Below, one piece after another: positions 32,573 through 32,721 of a DNA stretch of 32,721 nt. Under the pieces are notes generated by a model. That model did no database searches and was not told the DNA's origin. It was given only the letters and a program-made list of their open reading frames with translations. The position numbers were made by a program, and so were the translations under genes. The stretch is taken from the NCBI GenBank assembly GCA_027486765.1, contig JAIXOO010000015.1, positions 1 to 32,721 on the forward strand, written 5' to 3'. Origin of the DNA: Saprospiraceae bacterium (GTDB taxonomy: Bacteria > Bacteroidota > Bacteroidia > Chitinophagales > Saprospiraceae). Numbering within the stretch: position 1 is the stretch's first letter; each line of letters starts with the position of its first letter.

Positions 32573-32721
32573 ATGCAAACCTACCTAATCGACGGCATTC
32601 GTACCCCCATCGGCAGCTTCGGCGGCAGTTTATCCACTGTTAGGGCGGATGATTTAGCTGCCCATGTACTGGCCGAGCTAATAAATCGCAACCCCTTGCT
32701 CGACCCCGCCAGCATCACCGA
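32573..32721 (+). CDS. pcaF: 3-oxoadipyl-CoA thiolase, N-terminal part (cut by window edge)
   Basis: Only 49 codons are present, running off the right edge. They read as a thiolase N-terminus: MQTYLIDGIRTPIGSFGGSL, then VRADDLAAHVL and NPLLDP. The pattern YLIDGIRTPIG(S/R)FGG is characteristic of PcaF-type thiolases, which split 3-oxoadipyl-CoA into succinyl-CoA and acetyl-CoA. The catalytic Cys lies beyond the window. The ATG is 7 nt after the rloB stop, so pcaF depends on a message reading through rloAB unless a promoter lies inside rloB. Confidence 0.85.
   Translation, partial: MQTYLIDGIRTPIGSFGGSLSTVRADDLAAHVLAELINRNPLLDPASIT

Noticed and set aside
1-32721. CRISPR arrays, tRNA or rRNA genes
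   Set aside because: The repeats seen are palindromic singles or tandem pairs, not regularly spaced direct repeats, and no cloverleaf or rRNA-like sequence was noticed by eye.

Overview
This 32.7 kb window reads as chromosomal DNA of a Bacteroidota bacterium, probably of the Saprospiraceae/Haliscomenobacter type. The lineage is my inference; no search was run. It rests on Bacteroidota-typical families (two DUF4199 proteins, a BatA-like double-TM/VWA protein, a YfhO-like protein), on -7 promoter boxes of the form TAnnTTTG, and on the absence of strong Shine-Dalgarno sequences. No rRNA, tRNA, CRISPR array, transposase or phage gene was seen.

Layout. (1) 1-3810: a PhzS-like flavin monooxygenase and a 605-aa DmdC-type acyl-CoA dehydrogenase on the minus strand, divergent from a MarR regulator. 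(2) 3934-7361: a secreted alpha/beta hydrolase, a MetE-C-like zinc methyltransferase and a trypsin-like protease lipoprotein. (3) 7409-12900: an RsmF-type RNA m5C methyltransferase, then surface-polysaccharide genes (GmhA-like isomerase, GT4, SDR epimerase, GT2). (4) 12917-21291: two DUF4199 membrane proteins, a dihydroorotase homologue lacking the metal and catalytic residues, a BatA-like protein, a YfhO-like protein and GpsA. (5) 21469-24074: an unrecognised small protein, an exported hydrolase and an unrecognised secreted protein. (6) 24095 to the end: a protocatechuate-branch beta-ketoadipate locus, with a divergent AraC/PobR-like regulator, then pobA, a pcaD-pcaC fusion, pcaH, pcaG, a pcaI-pcaJ fusion and the start of pcaF.

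The catabolic genes together take 4-hydroxybenzoate to protocatechuate (PobA), open the ring (PcaHG), decarboxylate and hydrolyse the lactone (PcaC and PcaD domains), activate 3-oxoadipate with CoA (PcaIJ) and thiolyse it (PcaF). PcaB, the cycloisomerase, is missing here and may lie beyond the right edge.

The most notable point is an AT-rich two-gene cassette, an RloA-like AAA ATPase plus an RloB/TOPRIM-like protein, sitting between pcaIJ and pcaF in the same orientation. Its genes overlap by 14 nt and it ends 7 nt before pcaF. AAA+TOPRIM pairs of this kind are known in phage defence (AbiL, PARIS), so this looks like a putative defence module inside a catabolic operon.

A second theme is interspersed palindromes. 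Three long hairpins (3838-3919, 23173-23281, 28858-28959) have arms built from a degenerate 9-nt unit close to CTWAGGTGT. Others are a ~150-bp inverted repeat (10698-10847), a GAGACGCAC palindrome array supplying the YfhO stop codon (17536-17627), a small palindrome between the pcaDC fusion and pcaH (27448-27474), and a tandem 15-nt repeat translated into the N-terminus of PcaG (28224-28253).
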